Shown here piece after piece: positions 62,950 to 64,000 of a stretch of 64,000 nucleotides of DNA. Position numbers and translations under genes: made by a program. The stretch is from Actinocatenispora sp963815125 (lineage in GTDB: Bacteria; Actinomycetota; Actinomycetes; Mycobacteriales; Micromonosporaceae). Numbering within the stretch: position 1 is the first letter of the stretch; every line of letters starts with the position of its first letter. The stretch spans positions 1,240,001-1,304,000 of the forward strand of contig CAWFFM010000002.1 in the NCBI GenBank assembly GCA_963815125.1, written 5' to 3'. Under the pieces are notes generated by a model that ran no database searches, was not told the origin of the DNA, and saw only the letters and a list, made by a program, of their open reading frames with translations.

Positions 62950-63097
62950 GGCGTACCGGCCCGTACCGCGTGACCCTGCGGTACGGGCCGGGACCTGATC
63001 GTCGTCCGGCGGCACCCGCCACTGGACATCTCATCGGACCCCGACCGGCTCCGGCAGCCCCATTCGTCCTGCCCGGGCCGCGTCCTGTGGAGGAGAC

Positions 63098-63811
63098 GTG
63101 GCACTTGCCGAATCCGCCAACCCCCTGGTTGGCGGTCTGCAGTTCCTGTGGCACGAACGCGACGCGTTCCTGACCGGATTTCTCGGCACCGTCAAGCTGT
63201 CGGTGATCGCGGGCATCCTGGCGACCGTGCTCGGGCTGATCGTCGCCGCGATGCGGGTATCCCCGATCCCGGCGCTGCGGCTGGCCGGAACCGCGTGGGC
63301 GGGGTTCTTCCGTAACATGCCGCTGACCATGGTTTTTCTCGGTACCTCGGTGCTCCTGCCGGTGATCGGGATCCGTTTCGCGTGGGCCGACAGCTTGGGC
63401 GTGGACACCTTCTTCATCTTCGCGGTGATCGCCCTGTCCACCTACACCTCGTGTTTCGTGGCGGATGCGATCCGCTCCGGCTTCAACGCGGTACCGGTCG
63501 GTCAGGCCGAGGCGGCCCGGGCGGTCGGTATGACCTTCGGCCAGACCCTGCGGCTGGTCGTCCTGCCCCAGGCGTTGCGCACCGTGCTGCCGCCGCTGGC
63601 CAGCATGTACATCGCGATGGTGAAGAACTCCGCCATCGCGGAGTTCTTCAGCGTCGGTGAACTCACCAAGTTCTTCGACGACACGGTCCGCGACCACCCG
63701 ATCCATCTGTACGCCGAATTCATCGCCGTGGCGATCGGCTACATCGTGCTGACCCTTCTGGTGTCCGGTGCGTTCAACCTGGCCGAACGGCGACTGGCGG
63801 TGGCCCGATGA
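63098..63811 (+). CDS. gluC: Amino-acid ABC transporter permease
   Basis: 237 residues from GTG 63098, with GGAGGAG upstream. About five transmembrane segments in the His/Glu/Gln permease plan. The EAA loop reads GQAEAARAVGMTFGQTLRLVVLPQALRTVLPPLASMYIAMVKNSAIA, which contacts the ATPase. The stop overlaps the next start as ATGA. Confidence 0.94.
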   Translation: MALAESANPLVGGLQFLWHERDAFLTGFLGTVKLSVIAGILATVLGLIVAAMRVSPIPALRLAGTAWAGFFRNMPLTMVFLGTSVLLPVIGIRFAWADSLGVDTFFIFAVIALSTYTSCFVADAIRSGFNAVPVGQAEAARAVGMTFGQTLRLVVLPQALRTVLPPLASMYIAMVKNSAIAEFFSVGELTKFFDDTVRDHPIHLYAEFIAVAIGYIVLTLLVSGAFNLAERRLAVAR

Positions 63812-64000
63812 CAAGCGTGCTGTACGACAACCCGGGCCCCCGCGCCCGGCGGCGGATCCGGCTGTGGACCGCAGTCAGCATCCTCGCCCTGGTCGGCCTG
63901 GTCGTCTTCGTCGTCTGGCAGGTCGCCCGCAAGGGTCAGATCACGGGCGCCATGTGGAGCCCGTTCGCCGATTCGGGCCTGTGGCAGCAACTGTTCCAGG
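63808..64000 (+). CDS. gluD: Second amino-acid ABC transporter permease (cut by window edge)
   Basis: The first 64 codons from ATG 63808 are present, and the gene runs off the window. A basic N-terminus (RARRRIR) is followed by one transmembrane segment (LWTAVSILALVGLVVFVVWQV). This agrees with GluD, whose N-terminus is longer than that of GluC. It would pair with GluC to form the channel. Confidence 0.8.
   Translation, partial: MTSVLYDNPGPRARRRIRLWTAVSILALVGLVVFVVWQVARKGQITGAMWSPFADSGLWQQLFQ

Overview
The window is high-GC actinobacterial chromosome, with GTG starts common and dense 4-bp ATGA/GTGA/TTGA overlaps between genes. The gene order best fits the family Micromonosporaceae: mraZ-rsmH-ftsL-ftsI-murE-murF-mraY-murD-ftsW-murG-murC-ftsQ-ftsZ-yggS-sepF-yggT-divIVA, with murT-gatD divergent from mraZ. 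I cannot name the genus. Nothing in the core looks recently transferred. There is no rRNA, no convincing tRNA, no CRISPR array and no insertion sequence.

Layout. 1-945: the 5' end of hisD (minus) divergent from a LON-substrate-binding-domain protein (plus). 972-6635, all minus: a DUF2567 membrane protein, a ParA/MinD-like ATPase, a secreted or membrane-anchored protein of unknown function, rluD, lspA and a TraR/DksA zinc-finger protein. 7125-28120, all minus: the division and cell-wall (dcw) cluster from mraZ (transcriptionally first, 28120) to divIVA, followed by a membrane protein with a C-terminal Cys/His motif. 28585-31773, plus: murT-gatD (lipid II amidation) and an MHYT-domain protein. 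31813-34952, minus: leuS behind a leucine-rich leader peptide and an intrinsic terminator. 35280-40142, plus: a MoxR-DUF58-transglutaminase operon. 40175-44098, minus: a DUF3040 protein, dinB, a phosphodiesterase-like protein and a SAM methyltransferase. 44232-50749, minus: the SOS mutagenesis cassette SAV_6107/HEPN-imuA'-imuB-dnaE2, with a perfect LexA box upstream. 51312-56197, plus: a GntR regulator, a GNAT acetyltransferase, two tandem paralogous membrane proteins of unknown function, and an Hsp70-type ATPase fused to a membrane anchor. 56213-60668: a CDP-alcohol phosphatidyltransferase and metF (minus), a polyprenyl synthase (plus) and miaB (minus). 60954-64000, plus: a gluABCD-type amino-acid ABC transporter, with the last gene cut by the window edge.

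How the genes work together. MurC-F, MraY and MurG make lipid II; MurT/GatD amidate it; FtsW and FtsI polymerise and cross-link septal wall; FtsZ, SepF, FtsQ and FtsL build the divisome; and DivIVA directs polar growth. MraZ probably represses its own operon through four 10-bp-phased TGGRG boxes. A second pair of such boxes lies in front of murT. ImuA'/ImuB/DnaE2 and DinB provide error-prone translesion synthesis.

The most notable observations are the leuS attenuator with its three-leucine leader peptide, the phased MraZ boxes on both sides of the mraZ-murT divergence, a MurC lacking four near-invariant residues (in a family reported to put glycine at stem-peptide position 1), a membrane-tethered Hsp70-like ATPase, a tandem pair of uncharacterised HxHH membrane proteins, and a probable CTG start for lspA.
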